A DNA stretch of 64,000 bases from assembly GCF_009192735.1 (NCBI RefSeq), contig NZ_VTFU01000005.1:124001-188000 (forward strand), in the 5' to 3' direction. A program made the translations under genes and the position numbers. Source of the DNA: Arthrobacter gandavensis (lineage in GTDB: Bacteria; Actinomycetota; Actinomycetes; Actinomycetales; Micrococcaceae). The notes beneath the pieces were generated by a model. That model did not search any database. It was not told where the DNA came from and saw only the letters and a program-made list of their open reading frames with translations. Positions 25,801 to 34,165 of the stretch are shown in pieces. The first letter of the stretch is position 1; each line of letters starts with the position of its first letter.

Positions 25801-26723
25801 TGACCCTGCCGATCCCGGCAGCGGCCCTCGGCATGGACCTGACGAAGTCGGCACCGGTCCAGTACCGCGTGACCACCTCCAACGCCCTGAGCGTCGATGA
25901 AAGCGGCCAGAACGTTCCGGTCGATTCCACCGACTGGATCGGCTTCAACGTCACGGAACCGGCCATGTGGTTCCAGGGCGCCCCGGGCACGGAAAAAGCC
26001 AACGTCTTCGTGGACGCCGACGCCGCCACCCTGGCGGTCAACCGGCAGGCTTCCACCACCGAAGGCAAGGCACTGTTCCTGCACCACCACAACGCCGAAG
26101 GCGTCAAGGACCAGGTGGCCAAGATTGAACTCGGCCCGCTGCGCTTCCCCGACGTTCCGGGCGGCCTGTTCGAAGATGACATCAACTGGATGGCTGACCA
26201 GGACCTGACCACCGGTTACCCCGACGGCTCGTACGTCCCATGGGGCTCCGTCAACCGTGACGCCATGGCTGCGTTCCTGTACCGGCTGGCCGGCTCGCCG
26301 GCATACGACGCACCGGATGTATCCCCGTTCACGGACATTGCACCGGATGCCCAGTTCTACAAGGAAATCTCCTGGCTCGCGTCAACGGGGATCTCCACCG
26401 GCTACCCGGACGGAACGTTCCGCCCGGTCGCCCCGGTGGCCCGTGACGCAATGGCAGCTTTCATGAACCGGTTCGCCGGTGAGCAGTGCTCCGTTGAAGG
26501 TGCCCTGGGTTACCAGGCACCGGGTACGGCATCGTTCACCGACGTTCCTGCGGACAACCAGTTCCACAAGGAAATCTCGTGGATGAAGGATTCCGGTGTT
26601 TCCACCGGTTACCCGGATGCCAGCTTCCACCCGTACGAGAATGTGTCCCGTGAAGCCATGGCGGCGTTCATTCACCGCCTGGACACGTACACCAACGAAA
26701 ACGGCGGCTGCAACTCCTTCTAG
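22830..26723 (+). CDS. Secreted S8 subtilisin-like serine peptidase with three C-terminal SLH domains
   Basis: The 1,297-aa preproprotein starts after AAGGAG with a signal peptide (core AALAGLALVSSMWTPASA). An I9-like propeptide follows to about residue 170. The catalytic triad is Asp193 in AVLDTGLDYTH, His271 in SHGSHVAG and Ser618 in SGTSMAAPNVAG. A protease-associated-like insertion fills residues 430-580. Beta-rich domains (about 700-1,100) include DTNSDGATD-type calcium loops. Three SLH domains span about 1,106-1,293 (FPDV/FTDI/FTDV ... TGYPDG/A ... R(D/E)AMAAF). SLH domains bind pyruvylated wall polymers. It is divergent from the GT2/pyruvyltransferase operon and ends in a strong terminator. 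Confidence 0.95.
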   Translation: MNNPNHRRSGKATLAALAGLALVSSMWTPASAVEGNTQGDPTAQGLARVTPELKVSADLSTKQGPVSVFVQFTGKGAFEQTQPQEVLDGLAAPINKVAEVQQIRASIESQAEEVAAQASSSIIYTTTNTIPGVAINGDAEAIRALASRGDVAKITGIVPKTHENKGGDIDVRALDSWVQRDQTGEGVTIAVLDTGLDYTHSDFGGPGTLDAYKQAQASDEMPTPESGLYDPEKFAGGWDLVGDDYNADPSDPELYSPIPKPDANPLDCQSHGSHVAGTAAGYGTNADGSTFTGDYSELTAETVNAMGIGPGTAPKAKIVAVRVFGCDGSSEVVGQALDFVLDPNRDGDFSDRAQVVNMSLGSTFPAYDDPENDIVNALTAQGILSVVSSGNSGDIYDIGGSPGSAETALTVANSVGSQTTLDAAKVLAPAAGSASGQYTASFNYAAAPGDALTGTVVMGPDGDNSDGCAPLDAGDNAGKWVWLSWDDDSNTRECGSKVRWDHAEKAGYAGVVVDSTLNGFDAGVGGNALIPGIQLTADSSEELRPAAEAGTLELELSPALVGTVTGQSGALDTLNPSSSRGVHGSNGVIKPDVAAPGTQIKSAQVGTGTGASIKSGTSMAAPNVAGIAALVIAATDYNPYEVKSVIMNTATHDLLTADGIAYAPNRVGSGRVDALDALETKVLAYDSENPRLTSVNFGVLELGAKPIKLTRSITVENKGDSPQTFTAEYLAATKVPGVVISTSTDPVSVPANGKATVPVTLSIADPTALAKTIDPAAEKTQGGNARQFIAEASGRLQLTSETTQTLRVPVYSAPKPTSNMKASSKITFADDSALSALTTFSGRGLDQGKDSEAYLSLVTPLVLGAESERKSNLALESLYSLDLRTVGAASNVPALVAAKGDLKDATLNIGLSTWENWPSLNSNSDVIVELDTNSDGATDFAALTSSASGLDQLVFSLYPVTGGTLGKSLGVFPVNGTLGDRDTNNFDTNVLTLPIPAAALGMDLTKSAPVQYRVTTSNALSVDESGQNVPVDSTDWIGFNVTEPAMWFQGAPGTEKANVFVDADAATLAVNRQASTTEGKALFLHHHNAEGVKDQVAKIELGPLRFPDVPGGLFEDDINWMADQDLTTGYPDGSYVPWGSVNRDAMAAFLYRLAGSPAYDAPDVSPFTDIAPDAQFYKEISWLASTGISTGYPDGTFRPVAPVARDAMAAFMNRFAGEQCSVEGALGYQAPGTASFTDVPADNQFHKEISWMKDSGVSTGYPDASFHPYENVSREAMAAFIHRLDTYTNENGGCNSF

Positions 26724-26769
26724 TTCCGAAAGGACCTAGTTCCGAAACGCAGTAACCAACAGCACGACA

Positions 26770-26805
26770 AAGAGCAGGTCCCGGAGCAATCCGGGACCTG
26801 CTCTT
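26770..26805. terminator. Strong bidirectional terminator after the SLH protease
   Basis: A perfect 16-bp stem (AAGAGCAGGTCCCGGA with its complement) has a GCAA tetraloop and is followed by CTGTGTTT. It sits between the convergent protease and Fpg-family genes. Confidence 0.9.
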
Positions 26806-26820
26806 CTGTGTTTGGTGTGC

Positions 26821-27735
26821 CTACTTCAACAGCCGGGACAGCCTCCGGTCCGCAAGCAGCTTTCCTCCGGTTTGGCAGGTGGGACAGTACTGCAGCGAGG
26901 AATCGGCGAACGAGACCTCACGGACTGTGTCGCCGCACACCGGGCAGAGTTCTCCGGTGCGGCCATGAACACGCATGGCCCGACGCTTGGAATCCTTCAA
27001 CTCTGCCGCCGGACGGCCGGACGCGTTGGCGTTTGCCGACTCGAGAACCGCGCGCAGTGCCTCGAACAGCCGGGAAACCTCTTCGGGCTTGAGCTTGGCG
27101 GCCGTGGCAAACGGCGACAGGTGGGCGGCGTGCAGGATTTCGTCGCTGTAGGCATTGCCGACGCCGGCAATCACTGACTGATCCCGCAGCAGTCCCTTGA
27201 TCTGACCGCGGTGCCCGGCGACAAGCCCTGCGAAGGTCTCGAAGTCGACGTCGAACGCCTCGGGCCCCAGCCGGGCGATGCCCGGAACGTCGGAGGGGTC
27301 CCGCACGAGATAAACCGCCAGTGATTTTTTCGTTCCGGCTTCCGTGAGGTCGAAGCCCGGCTCGGCGCCGCCGTCGTTGCTTGTTTTGTCCCCCGGGACC
27401 CCTGCCCCCGGGGCGAAGCGCACCCGCAGGGCCATGCTGCCCTTGCCAGGCCGCAGCCGTCCCGGCTTCAGCGCATCGGACCACCGCAGCCAGCCCGCTT
27501 TGGCCAGATGCATCACCAGGTGGACCCCGCCGGCGCTGAGGACAATGAACTTGCCCCGGCGTTCGACACCGGATACGGGAGCGGATTTCAGCTCGTCCAG
27601 CGGCACGTCGGCAGTCTTCAGGACCGCGAAGGACGGCACCTCCACATCGGAGATGACAGCCGGCGGGGCACCGGGCGGTAGGAGCTTTTCCCGCAGGAAG
27701 TCAACGAGACCCTGCACTTCGGGCATCTCTGGCAT
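26821..27735 (-). CDS. Fpg/Nei-family DNA glycosylase
   Basis: The 304-aa protein begins MPEMPEVQGL, giving Pro2 and Glu3 as in formamidopyrimidine-DNA glycosylases. QIKGLLRDQSVIAGVGNAYS is the helix-two-turn-helix DNA-binding segment. The zinc finger CPVCGDTVREV...YCPTCQTGG closes the protein. It is longer than E. coli Fpg (269 aa) because of an insertion near GAGVPGDKTSNDGG. A lysine in HLAKAGWLRW corresponds to the Fpg HLxM.G region. It diverges clearly from the Nei2-type gene at 759, so base specificity may differ. The start follows a leaderless hexamer. Confidence 0.88.
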   Translation of the reverse strand: MPEMPEVQGLVDFLREKLLPPGAPPAVISDVEVPSFAVLKTADVPLDELKSAPVSGVERRGKFIVLSAGGVHLVMHLAKAGWLRWSDALKPGRLRPGKGSMALRVRFAPGAGVPGDKTSNDGGAEPGFDLTEAGTKKSLAVYLVRDPSDVPGIARLGPEAFDVDFETFAGLVAGHRGQIKGLLRDQSVIAGVGNAYSDEILHAAHLSPFATAAKLKPEEVSRLFEALRAVLESANANASGRPAAELKDSKRRAMRVHGRTGELCPVCGDTVREVSFADSSLQYCPTCQTGGKLLADRRLSRLLK

Positions 27736-27741
27736 GGACCC

Positions 27742-27747
27742 ACCCTA
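27742..27747 (-). promoter_or_regulatory. Leaderless -10 hexamer for the Fpg-family gene
   Basis: TAGGGT on the minus strand ends 6 nt before ATG 27735. Confidence 0.45.
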
Positions 27748-27817
27748 GCGGCTGACGCGGTTTCGGTCAGTCCCCCGCCGGCTTCCTCGCGGGCTGGAAC
27801 CAGTGCCAGCACCGTCG

Positions 27818-29317
27818 TCAGTCCCCCGAATGCGCCTGCAGGAAGGAATACACCTCGGTCTCGTCCACCCCCGGAAACGCCCCGGGCGGCAGGGCGGCGA
27901 GCAGATGGGAGTGTGCGCGTGCACTGGGCCAGGCAAATCCGGACCACTCCGAGGCCAGTTCACCGGGAGGTGTGCGGCAGCAGTCCGGGTCCGGGCAGCG
28001 GGACTTGGACCGGGCTGTGGTGTCGCGCCCGCGGAACCACTTCACGTGGGCATAGGGGACCCCAATGCTCAGCGAAAACAGGCCGCCGGAGCTGCGCTCG
28101 GTGCGGGCGGTGCACCAGTACGTTCCGGCCGGGGTATCGGTGTACTGGTTGAAGGCGCTGAACTTGTCCGGCACGGCGAAGACCTCCCGCGATGTCCAGT
28201 ACCGGCAGATCGGCTGGCCTTCAATGGCACCGGTGTGGTCGGCCGGGAACGTCACGCCGTCATTTTCGTAGGCCTTGTAAACGATGCCGGACTCATGGAC
28301 CTTCTGGAAATGGGTGGGAATGCCCAGGTGCCTGGTGGCCAGGTTGGTAAACCGGTGGGCGGCCGTCTCGTAGGACACGGCAAAGGCGTCGCGGATGTCC
28401 TCCACGGCAATCTCCTTGGCCGCCTTGGCACGCTGCAGAAACTCGACGGTGGCGTTCTGCGGCAGCAGCAGGGCGGCGGCAAAGTAATTGGTGGCCACGC
28501 GCTGGCTGAGGAACTCGCCATAGCTGCTCGGTGTCTGATGCCCCAGGACATAGTGGCCCAGCGCCTGCAGCAGCACCGACCGCGGGTCGTGGTCCGAACG
28601 CTGGGACTGGGTCAGGTAGATCCGCCGGTTTTTCAGGTCGGTCACGGAACGCGTGGAGTGCGGCAGATCGGCAACGTGGTGCAGGGCGAAGCCCAGATGG
28701 GCGGCAATGTCGGCAATGACATGCTGGGACAGCGGACCGGATGTGTGGCCCACCGAGTCCAACACCTGCTGCGCCGCCTCTTCGTACTCCGGAAAGTAGT
28801 TGTCGCGCTCACGCATCATCTTCCGCAGCTCACCGTTTGCCCTGCGGGCTTCCTCCGGAGTGGCCACCTGCTCATTGAGCCGACGCTCCAGCTCGGACTG
28901 CAGCCCCACCAGCGATTCGAGCACATCGGTGGGCAGGCGCGAACTGATTCGCACCTTCGGCAGACCGAGGGACGCATAGAGCGGTCCGCGCTGGGCACGC
29001 TCAAGCTCAATCTCCAGGGCTGCACGCCTGCTGGGAGGCTCCGAACCGAGCAGCTGGTCGATGCTGACGTCCAGAGCGGCGGCCAGGGACTGCATCATGC
29101 CCAGTTTGGGTTCCCGTTTGCCGTTCTCGATCAGTGACAACTGGGACGCCACCGTGCCTACCGCGGCACCAAGATCGTCCAGGGTCATCCCCTTGGATTT
29201 GCGCAGGTGCCGGATGCGCCGGCCCATGCTGATCACGTCCACCGTCCGTTCGAGGTCGGAGCCGGGATCCTGCTTACGGGTTGCCGGAGCGGGCCGGTTC
29301 CATGTTGTCTCGGTCAC
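27818..29317 (-). CDS. ramB: RamB-type regulator of acetate/glyoxylate metabolism (XRE + IrrE-like + DUF2083)
   Basis: The 499-aa protein has an N-terminal XRE helix-turn-helix (GRRIRHLRKSKGMTLDDLGA, TVASQLSLIENGKREPKLGM; residues 33-75). The middle is an IrrE/ImmA-like region (QALGHYVLGHQTPSSYGEFL), but the HEXXH zinc motif is degenerate (LGHYVLGH). The C-terminal DUF2083-type domain contains ICRYWTSREVF and RCPDPDCCRTPP. This order is that of RamB, which represses aceA and aceB in Corynebacterium. Divergent aceA, 143 bp away, agrees with this. The GTG start lies 6 nt after TAATCT, so the mRNA should be leaderless. Confidence 0.92.
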   Translation of the reverse strand: MTETTWNRPAPATRKQDPGSDLERTVDVISMGRRIRHLRKSKGMTLDDLGAAVGTVASQLSLIENGKREPKLGMMQSLAAALDVSIDQLLGSEPPSRRAALEIELERAQRGPLYASLGLPKVRISSRLPTDVLESLVGLQSELERRLNEQVATPEEARRANGELRKMMRERDNYFPEYEEAAQQVLDSVGHTSGPLSQHVIADIAAHLGFALHHVADLPHSTRSVTDLKNRRIYLTQSQRSDHDPRSVLLQALGHYVLGHQTPSSYGEFLSQRVATNYFAAALLLPQNATVEFLQRAKAAKEIAVEDIRDAFAVSYETAAHRFTNLATRHLGIPTHFQKVHESGIVYKAYENDGVTFPADHTGAIEGQPICRYWTSREVFAVPDKFSAFNQYTDTPAGTYWCTARTERSSGGLFSLSIGVPYAHVKWFRGRDTTARSKSRCPDPDCCRTPPGELASEWSGFAWPSARAHSHLLAALPPGAFPGVDETEVYSFLQAHSGD

Positions 29318-29323
29318 ATTTTT

Positions 29324-29329
29324 AGATTA
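29324..29329 (-). promoter_or_regulatory. Leaderless -10 hexamer of ramB
   Basis: On the minus strand TAATCT precedes GTG 29317 by 6 nt, with no ribosome site in the leader. Confidence 0.5.
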
Positions 29330-29333
29330 TGCG

Positions 29334-29349
29334 AAGAAGTGCGTTTCTT
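29334..29349. promoter_or_regulatory. Inverted repeat between ramB and aceA (candidate RamB operator)
   Basis: AAGAA-GTGCGT-TTCTT is a perfect 5+6+5 repeat immediately upstream of the ramB -10 and about 110 nt before aceA. Location suits a shared RamB or autoregulatory site. The published RamB box was not matched exactly, so this is inference. Confidence 0.4.
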
Positions 29350-29460
29350 GCCAGAGAAAACCTCTGGAAAGGGTGTTGTTATTGCCGCAGTGTTGGTTCC
29401 ACAGCAGGAATCGCCCAGAAAACGGCGGTTGCAGGAAAACCTTTCAAGGAGACGTTCGAA

Positions 29461-30759
29461 ATGACCCAGGACCAGAACACCGCCCCCACGGCCGAGCAGC
29501 TCGCTTCCGACTGGGCCACCAACCCGCGCTGGGAAGGCATCGAGCGTGATTACACGGCCGACGACGTCGTCCGGCTCCGCGGGCGCGTCTCCGAAGAGCA
29601 CACGCTGGCCCGCCGCGGTGCTGAAAAGCTGTGGGACCAGGTCCGCAACGCCGGCGACACCGGCTACACCAACGCCCTCGGCGCCCTCACCGGAAACCAG
29701 GCCGTGCAGCAGGTCAAGGCCGGCCTGAAGGCCATCTACCTCTCCGGCTGGCAGGTCGCCGCCGATGCCAACAACTCCGGCCACACCTACCCGGACCAGT
29801 CCCTCTACCCGGCCAACTCGGTTCCCACCGTTGTCCGCCGCATCAACAACGCCCTGCTGCGCGCCGACCAGATCGAATTCGCCGAGGGCATCTCCACCGT
29901 CGACGACTACCTGGTGCCGATCGTTGCCGACGCTGAAGCCGGCTTTGGCGGGCCGCTGAACGCGTACGAACTGATGAAGTCCATGATTCAGGCAGGTGCC
30001 GCCGGTGTTCACTGGGAGGATCAGCTGGCCTCGGAGAAAAAGTGCGGCCACCTCGGCGGGAAGGTGCTCATCCCCACCGCGCAGCACGTCCGCACCCTGA
30101 ACGCCGCACGCCTCGCGGCCGACGTCGCCGGAACGCCCACCGTGGTCATTGCCCGCACCGATGCCGAAGCGGCAACACTGATTACCTCCGACGTCGATGA
30201 GCGGGACCAGGAGTTCATCACAGGCGAGCGCACCGCCGAAGGGTTCTACAAGGTCCGCAACGGCATTGAACCCTGCATTGCCCGGGCCAAGGCCTACGCC
30301 CCATATTCCGACCTGATCTGGATGGAAACCGGAACACCGGACCTGGCACTGGCCCGCAAATTCTCCGAAGCTGTCCGCTCGGAGTTCCCTGACCAGATGC
30401 TGGCCTACAACTGCTCGCCGTCCTTCAACTGGAAAAAGCACCTGGACGACGACACCATCGCCAAGTTCCAGCGCGAACTCGGAGCCATGGGCTTCAAGTT
30501 CCAGTTCATCACCCTGGCCGGTTTCCACGCCCTGAACTACTCGATGTTCGACCTGGCCCACGGCTATGCACGCAACGGCATGAGTGCCTACGTGGAACTG
30601 CAGGAAAAGGAGTTCGGATCCGAATCCCGCGGCTACACGGCCACCAAGCACCAGCGCGAGGTCGGCACCGGATACTTCGACGCCATTGCCACCGCTTTGA
30701 ACCCGAACGGCAGCACTCTGGCCCTGGCCGGCTCCACGGAATCCGCCCAGTTCCACTAA
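29461..30759 (+). CDS. aceA: Isocitrate lyase
   Basis: The 432-aa enzyme cleaves isocitrate to glyoxylate and succinate in the glyoxylate bypass. The active-site signature [11 protein letters not shown] is at about residue 193, with the catalytic Cys. [19 protein letters not shown] carries metal-binding acids, ARTDAEAA follows, and [15 protein letters not shown] is the C-terminal substrate motif. Length is normal for bacterial AceA. ATG 29461 follows AAGGAG; a longer frame from 29329 has no support. Divergent ramB and downstream aceB make this the canonical acetate-growth module. Confidence 0.98.
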   Translation: MTQDQNTAPTAEQLASDWATNPRWEGIERDYTADDVVRLRGRVSEEHTLARRGAEKLWDQVRNAGDTGYTNALGALTGNQAVQQVKAGLKAIYLSGWQVAADANNSGHTYPDQSLYPANSVPTVVRRINNALLRADQIEFAEGISTVDDYLVPIVADAEAGFGGPLNAYELMKSMIQAGAAGVHWEDQLASEKKCGHLGGKVLIPTAQHVRTLNAARLAADVAGTPTVVIARTDAEAATLITSDVDERDQEFITGERTAEGFYKVRNGIEPCIARAKAYAPYSDLIWMETGTPDLALARKFSEAVRSEFPDQMLAYNCSPSFNWKKHLDDDTIAKFQRELGAMGFKFQFITLAGFHALNYSMFDLAHGYARNGMSAYVELQEKEFGSESRGYTATKHQREVGTGYFDAIATALNPNGSTLALAGSTESAQFH

Positions 30760-30785
30760 ACCCCTCACCTCCCAACTCACCGCGA

Positions 30786-30835
30786 GATGGCAGAAAGTGC
30801 ACTAACCCCATCCGGAAAGAGCACTTTCTGCCATC
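30786..30835. promoter_or_regulatory. Long inverted repeat between aceA and aceB
   Basis: GATGGCAGAAAGTGC (30786-30800) and its exact complement (30821-30835) flank a 20-nt loop. It could act as an attenuator lowering aceB relative to aceA, as a transcript-end structure, or as a paired regulator site; no U-run follows. Confidence 0.6.
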
Positions 30836-30906
30836 CCGGCGGATCCTCAGCAGAAGTTATCCCTCAGCAATCCCCCCCAGCCTTGAAAGACCCGAAGGAG
30901 AACGCC

Positions 30907-32538
30907 ATGAATGACCCGATCACCCTGAACGGTATATCCCTCACCGCTCCCGCCGTTCGGCGGCAGGAGGAAATCCTCACCCCGCAGGCGTTGGACTTCA
31001 TCAAGGCGCTGCACCGGGCCACGGCCAGCCGCCGGCAGGAACTGCTGCAGCAGCGCCAGGCCCGCCGGTCGCAGATCTCCAACGGAGCCGACCCGGCGTT
31101 CCTGCCGGAAACCCGGAGCATCCGCGAGGACGATTCCTGGCAAGTCGCCCCCACGGCCCCCGGGCTGGAGGACCGCCGCGTGGAAATCACCGGCCCGGTG
31201 GACCGCAAGATGACCATCAACGCCCTCAACTCCGGCGCGAAGGTGTGGCTGGCCGACATGGAAGATTCCTCCACGCCGTCGTGGGCCAACGTCATCAATG
31301 GACAGCTGAACCTGCGCGACGCGCTGGACCGCCGCATCGACTTCACCTCCCCCGAGGGCAAGGACTACAAGGTCAAGGGCTCCTCCCTGACGGACCTGCC
31401 CACCATCGTGGTCCGCCCCCGCGGCTGGCACCTCCCCGAGAAGCACATGCTGGTGGACAACACCCCGATCGCCGGCGGCATCGTGGACTTTGGCCTGTAC
31501 TTCTTCCACAACGCCCAGCGCCTGATCTCACAGGGCCGCGGCCCCTACTTCTACCTGCCCAAGATCGAAAACCACCTCGAAGCCCGGCTGTGGAATGACA
31601 TCTTTGTCCTGGCCCAGGACCTGCTCGGCATCCCGCAGGGCACCATCCGCGCCACGGTGCTGATCGAGACCATCACCGCCGCCTTCGAAATGGAGGAAAT
31701 CCTCTACGAACTGCGGGACCACGCCGCCGGCCTGAATGCCGGACGCTGGGATTACATCTTCTCGGTCATCAAGAACTTCCGTACCCGCGGCCCGCGGTTT
31801 GTGCTGCCGGACCGGAACATGGTGACCATGACCGCACCGTTCATGCGCTCCTACACCGAGCAGCTGGTCCGGGCATGCCACCGCCGGGGAGCCCACGCTA
31901 TCGGCGGTATGGCCGCCTTCATTCCCAACCGCAAGGACGCGGCAGCCAACGACGTCGCCATGGAGAAGGTGCGGGCCGACAAGACCCGGGAAGCGAACGA
32001 CGGCTTTGACGGGTCCTGGGTGGCACACCCGGATCTGGTGCCGGTGGCCATGGAGGTGTTCGACGGCGTCCTCGGCGGGAACCCCAACCAGGTGGAGCGG
32101 ACCCGCGAAGACATCATCCCTAATGCCAAAGCCCTGCTGGACATCGCGGCCACTCCCGGCGTCATCACCGAGACCGGCATCCGCAGCAACATCGAGGTGG
32201 GCATCCGCTACATCGAGTCGTGGCTGCGCGGCAACGGTGCAGCCGCCATCAACAACCTCATGGAAGACGCTGCCACAGCCGAAATCTCCCGCTCCCAGAT
32301 CTGGCAGTGGATCCACGCCTCAGCCGTCACGGACGAAGGTGAAATCATCACGCACCAGTGGGTGGAGGAACTGGTGGAGGAGGAATTCAACGGTCTGCAG
32401 CGCTTCGACGGTGACCGCTTCGACGACGCCCGGGAGCTCTTCGAGGAGGTGGCGTGCGGCGAGCACTTCCCCACCTTCCTGACGGTGCCGGCCTACGCAC
32501 GGTTCCTGCACGAAGCGCAGGAACTGGCGGCGGTCTAA
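30907..32538 (+). CDS. aceB: Malate synthase A
   Basis: The 543-aa enzyme condenses glyoxylate with acetyl-CoA to malate. It carries the family signature RDHAAGLNAGRWDYIFSVIK, the WLADMEDSSTPSW metal-site region, TVLIETITAAFEMEEILYEL and IGGMAAFIPNRKD. Length matches the AceB (MSA) type rather than the 720-aa GlcB type usual in mycobacteria. ATG 30907 follows GAAGGAGAA. It lies 147 nt after aceA on the same strand, separated by a 50-bp inverted-repeat structure, so both co-transcription and separate control are possible. Confidence 0.97.
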   Translation: MNDPITLNGISLTAPAVRRQEEILTPQALDFIKALHRATASRRQELLQQRQARRSQISNGADPAFLPETRSIREDDSWQVAPTAPGLEDRRVEITGPVDRKMTINALNSGAKVWLADMEDSSTPSWANVINGQLNLRDALDRRIDFTSPEGKDYKVKGSSLTDLPTIVVRPRGWHLPEKHMLVDNTPIAGGIVDFGLYFFHNAQRLISQGRGPYFYLPKIENHLEARLWNDIFVLAQDLLGIPQGTIRATVLIETITAAFEMEEILYELRDHAAGLNAGRWDYIFSVIKNFRTRGPRFVLPDRNMVTMTAPFMRSYTEQLVRACHRRGAHAIGGMAAFIPNRKDAAANDVAMEKVRADKTREANDGFDGSWVAHPDLVPVAMEVFDGVLGGNPNQVERTREDIIPNAKALLDIAATPGVITETGIRSNIEVGIRYIESWLRGNGAAAINNLMEDAATAEISRSQIWQWIHASAVTDEGEIITHQWVEELVEEEFNGLQRFDGDRFDDARELFEEVACGEHFPTFLTVPAYARFLHEAQELAAV

Positions 32539-32559
32539 CGGCGGAGACAGCGAAACAGC

Positions 32560-32598
32560 CAGCAGGGTCCGGAGCCGGCAGCGGCACGGACCCTGCTG
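32560..32598 (+). terminator. Hairpin terminator after aceB
   Basis: CAGCAGGGTCCG and its complement CGGACCCTGCTG pair around a 15-nt GC-rich loop 22 nt after the aceB stop. No U-run is present. Confidence 0.6.
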
Positions 32599-32695
32599 CC
32601 GTGTGACCGGCCGAACGGCGGGCCCGCCAGCACCGGCGTACCATGGATAGGCCCCTAAATTGGGCTTGCCTCCACTAGTCCCAAGGTGTGTTGTC

Positions 32696-34153
32696 TTGAA
32701 GTCCTCCTTTACCCAGGCCCTGGCCCGGGGCCTGAATATCAGGCACATCCGGTTCATGGCGCTCGGTTCCGCGATCGGCACCGGCCTCTTTTACGGCTCA
32801 GCCTCCGCCATCCAGTCGGCCGGCCCGGCCGTCCTGCTGGCCTACATGATCGGTGGAGCCGCTGTGTTCCTGGTCATGCGAGCGCTTGGCGAAATGGCTG
32901 TCCGGCATCCGGTGTCGGGGTCCTTCGGCCAATACGCCAGCCGCTACCTAGGCCCGTTCGCCGGGTTCATCACCGGCTGGACGTTCGCCTTTGAAATGGC
33001 CATTGTCGCCATCGCCGACGTCACGGCCCTCGGCATTTACATGGGCTTCTGGTTCCCCGACGTCGCGCGGTGGATCTGGATCCTCGCCGCCGTCCTGCTG
33101 ATCTCGGCGCTGAACCTGATGCGCGTGAAGGTCTTCGGTGAGACCGAGTTCTGGCTCTCCATCATCAAGGTCACGGCCATCCTCGCAATGATCATCGGCG
33201 GCGCCGCCATTGTGGTGTTCGGCTTCGGCCTGCCGGACACGGCCAACCCGGGACTGGAGACCATGCTGGGCTCCGGCGGCTTCTTCGCCAACGGATTCTG
33301 GGGCCTGCTGGCGTCCTTCTCCATCGTGATGTTTGCCTTTGGCGGCATTGAAACAGTGGGCATCACCGCCGGCGAAGCGGACAACCCCAAGAAAGCCATC
33401 CCGGCCGCGGTCAACACCGTGCCGGTGCGCATCCTGCTCTTCTACGTCTGTGCCCTGGCCGTGCTGATGATGATCTTCCCGTGGCAGGACATCGACGGCG
33501 CCACCAGCCCCTTTGTGCAGATTTTCGAGTCCCTGGGCATCCCCGCCGCCGCGCACATCCTCAACGCCGTCGTCATCACCGCCGCCCTCTCGGCCATCAA
33601 CGCCGACATCTTCGGTGCCGGCCGCATGCTGTATGGACTGGCCCAGCAGGGCCAGGCCCCGAACTCGTTCGCCAAGGTTTCCCGCCACGGTGTGCCGTGG
33701 ATGACCGTGGCGACCATGGGCGCCGTGCTGCTGGCCGGCGTCGTCCTCAACGCCCTGCTGCCCGAGGACCTGTTCAAGATCATCGCGTCAATCGCCACTT
33801 TTGCCACCGTGTGGGTATGGCTGATGATCCTGCTCTCGCACATCGCGATGAAGCGCGAAATCAAGCGCCGCGGCCTTCCGGCATCGGAATTCGGCGTGCC
33901 GTTCTGGCCTGCTGCCTCCTATGCGGCGCTGGCCTTCATGGCGTTCATAGTGGTGCTGCTGGGCATCATGCCGGACACCCGGGTTGCCCTGGTGGTGGGC
34001 GTCGTCTGGATCGGCCTGCTCTTCGTCGCGTACCGGCTCTGGGTGCGCGGAAACGGACGGGTCCGCGCTGAGCTGGCGGATGAAACGGGCGTGGCACAGG
34101 CTGCCGCCGGTGAGGGACCCCGCAGCGGCGGGAATGTCCCGGCCGCTTCCTAG
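32696..34153 (+). CDS. Amino acid permease (AAT family of the APC superfamily)
   Basis: The 485-aa transporter begins with the AAT signature [20 protein letters not shown], followed by LFYGSA. About 12 hydrophobic segments follow. [18 protein letters not shown] and [28 protein letters not shown] are conserved cytoplasmic and substrate-site motifs. TTG 32696 is chosen: AAGGTG lies 7 nt upstream and the ensuing sequence starts [16 protein letters not shown]/proline-type permeases look similar, so the substrate cannot be fixed. The next gene, frnE, begins 13 nt after its stop. Confidence 0.9.
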   Translation: MKSSFTQALARGLNIRHIRFMALGSAIGTGLFYGSASAIQSAGPAVLLAYMIGGAAVFLVMRALGEMAVRHPVSGSFGQYASRYLGPFAGFITGWTFAFEMAIVAIADVTALGIYMGFWFPDVARWIWILAAVLLISALNLMRVKVFGETEFWLSIIKVTAILAMIIGGAAIVVFGFGLPDTANPGLETMLGSGGFFANGFWGLLASFSIVMFAFGGIETVGITAGEADNPKKAIPAAVNTVPVRILLFYVCALAVLMMIFPWQDIDGATSPFVQIFESLGIPAAAHILNAVVITAALSAINADIFGAGRMLYGLAQQGQAPNSFAKVSRHGVPWMTVATMGAVLLAGVVLNALLPEDLFKIIASIATFATVWVWLMILLSHIAMKREIKRRGLPASEFGVPFWPAASYAALAFMAFIVVLLGIMPDTRVALVVGVVWIGLLFVAYRLWVRGNGRVRAELADETGVAQAAAGEGPRSGGNVPAAS

Positions 34154-34165
34154 GTTCCACCCGGC

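Noticed and set aside
25323-26090. Large minus-strand frames within the SLH protease gene
   Set aside because: Antisense shadows typical of high-GC coding sequence; no start signals.
27803-29137. 444-residue plus-strand frame opposite ramB
   Set aside because: Codon use and lack of motifs mark it as a high-GC shadow of the well-supported ramB gene.
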